A stretch of DNA of 64,000 bases. It comes from Pusillimonas minor. Its GTDB lineage: Bacteria > Pseudomonadota > Gammaproteobacteria > Burkholderiales > Burkholderiaceae_B. Each line of letters opens with the position of its first letter. The first letter of the stretch is position 1. Location: contig NZ_JACJUU010000001.1 in the NCBI RefSeq assembly GCF_014237865.1, positions 1 through 64,000 on the forward strand, given 5' to 3'. This document shows positions 63,519-64,000 of the stretch, piece after piece. The notes beneath the pieces are model-generated. The model saw nothing but the letters and a program-made list of their open reading frames with translations. It was not told where the DNA came from and made no database searches. The translations under genes and the position numbers were made by a program.

Positions 63519-64000
63519 TCAGGCGGCCAGATGAGCGCCACGAGCCAATAGCAAGGCTGCCTCTGAAGCCGCAACGCGCCCTTCGTCGGTGGGTATTACC
63601 CACACCTCAATCGCACTGTCGGCTGTATGAATTGTGCAGGCCTCACTGCCACTGGCCTTCTGGTTAAGTACGGGGTCAATCTCAACCCCTAACCACGCCA
63701 GCCGCGCACTGACATCGGCACGTAAAGTGGCGTCGTTCTCGCCAATCCCGCCACTGAACGCCAGCACATCCAGGCCGCCCAGGCACGCCGTCAGCGCACC
63801 CGCTTCACGCACCACTCGATACGTAAATTGTTCGAGCGCCCTTACCGCATTGGGCGAGCCGTTTGCACGCAGCGTTCGTACGTCGGCCGAAATACCCGAA
63901 ACGCCCAACAAACCGCTTTGCTTATATAGCAAGGTTTCGATCTGGGCATGCGTCCAACCCTGCTCCATCAGGTAAAGCAGAACGCCGGCATCAAGCGAGC
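63519..64000 (-). CDS. ackA: Acetate kinase, C-terminal part (continues beyond window)
   Basis: The frame is open from the stop at 63519 to the window end. Visible motifs: LDAGVLLYL, GLLGVSGISADVRTLR, LDVLAFSGGIGENDATLRADVSARLAWLG and VIPTDEGRVAASEAA, all typical of acetate kinase, which interconverts acetyl phosphate and acetate with ATP. The N-terminal half lies outside the window. Confidence 0.93.
   Translation of the reverse strand, partial: SLDAGVLLYLMEQGWTHAQIETLLYKQSGLLGVSGISADVRTLRANGSPNAVRALEQFTYRVVREAGALTACLGGLDVLAFSGGIGENDATLRADVSARLAWLGVEIDPVLNQKASGSEACTIHTADSAIEVWVIPTDEGRVAASEAALLLARGAHLAA

Overview
The window looks like chromosomal DNA of a betaproteobacterium of the order Burkholderiales, most likely family Alcaligenaceae. 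This is an inference from gene content and protein flavour (Sox dehydrogenase, fused MrpAB antiporter, Alcaligenaceae-type two-component and DMT genes, GC-rich codon use with frequent TTG/GTG starts). No rRNA, CRISPR array, plasmid origin or prophage was seen. Two tRNAs (Val-TAC, Leu-CAG) are present.

Left end (1-5.2 kb): an accessory island of three tandem rpn-type PD-(D/E)XK nuclease genes. Copy A is cut by the window edge. Copy B is split by a 1579-bp IS1380-family element whose 4-bp target duplication TTAG can be read exactly. Copy C is intact. A 93-bp upstream block is identical between B and C. Each of B and C is followed by a large nested palindrome, perfect after B and decayed after C. 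Each copy also carries a Shine-Dalgarno-like sequence and in-frame ATG about 250-270 bp before its stop, which fits the intragenic-antitoxin arrangement described for Rpn anti-phage proteins. This is the most promising system in the window.

5.2-22.3 kb: a Na/Pi cotransporter, a MotA/MotB-like stator pair with an unusually long MotB N-terminus, an orphan FlhE-like protein coupled to a small membrane protein, soxCD without the rest of the sox cluster, two peptidoglycan enzymes (L,D-transpeptidase and a DUF882 peptidase), a shortened lone cysA, and a complete Mrp cation/proton antiporter operon (AB-fused, C, D, E, F, G).

22.4-37.3 kb: a long minus-strand run tonB-exbB-exbD-response regulator-histidine kinase-kup behind a Fur-like box; a MarR regulator divergent from an orphan ABC substrate-binding protein; a potassium-channel-like protein with a degenerate selectivity filter; then housekeeping genes (tRNA-Val, HU, a PLP sulfhydrylase-type enzyme, rlmB, rnr, tRNA-Leu).

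37.7-48 kb: an HD-GYP protein, a copper-resistance cluster (cupredoxin, copB, copA, divergent copRS), a perfect palindrome built on two inverted DnaA-box-like sequences, an ECF sigma/anti-sigma cassette led by a small secreted protein, and a GAF-domain gene.

48-64 kb: signalling genes (MHYT hybrid kinase plus HD-GYP response regulator, a GGDEF cyclase), a LysR/SDR pair, cold-shock protein, truncated haemoglobin, a DUF411-cupin-EamA operon, a methyltransferase, rsuA, a GNAT, a GltB-like FMN protein, a five-hairpin structured intergenic region, and the 3' part of ackA running off the right edge.
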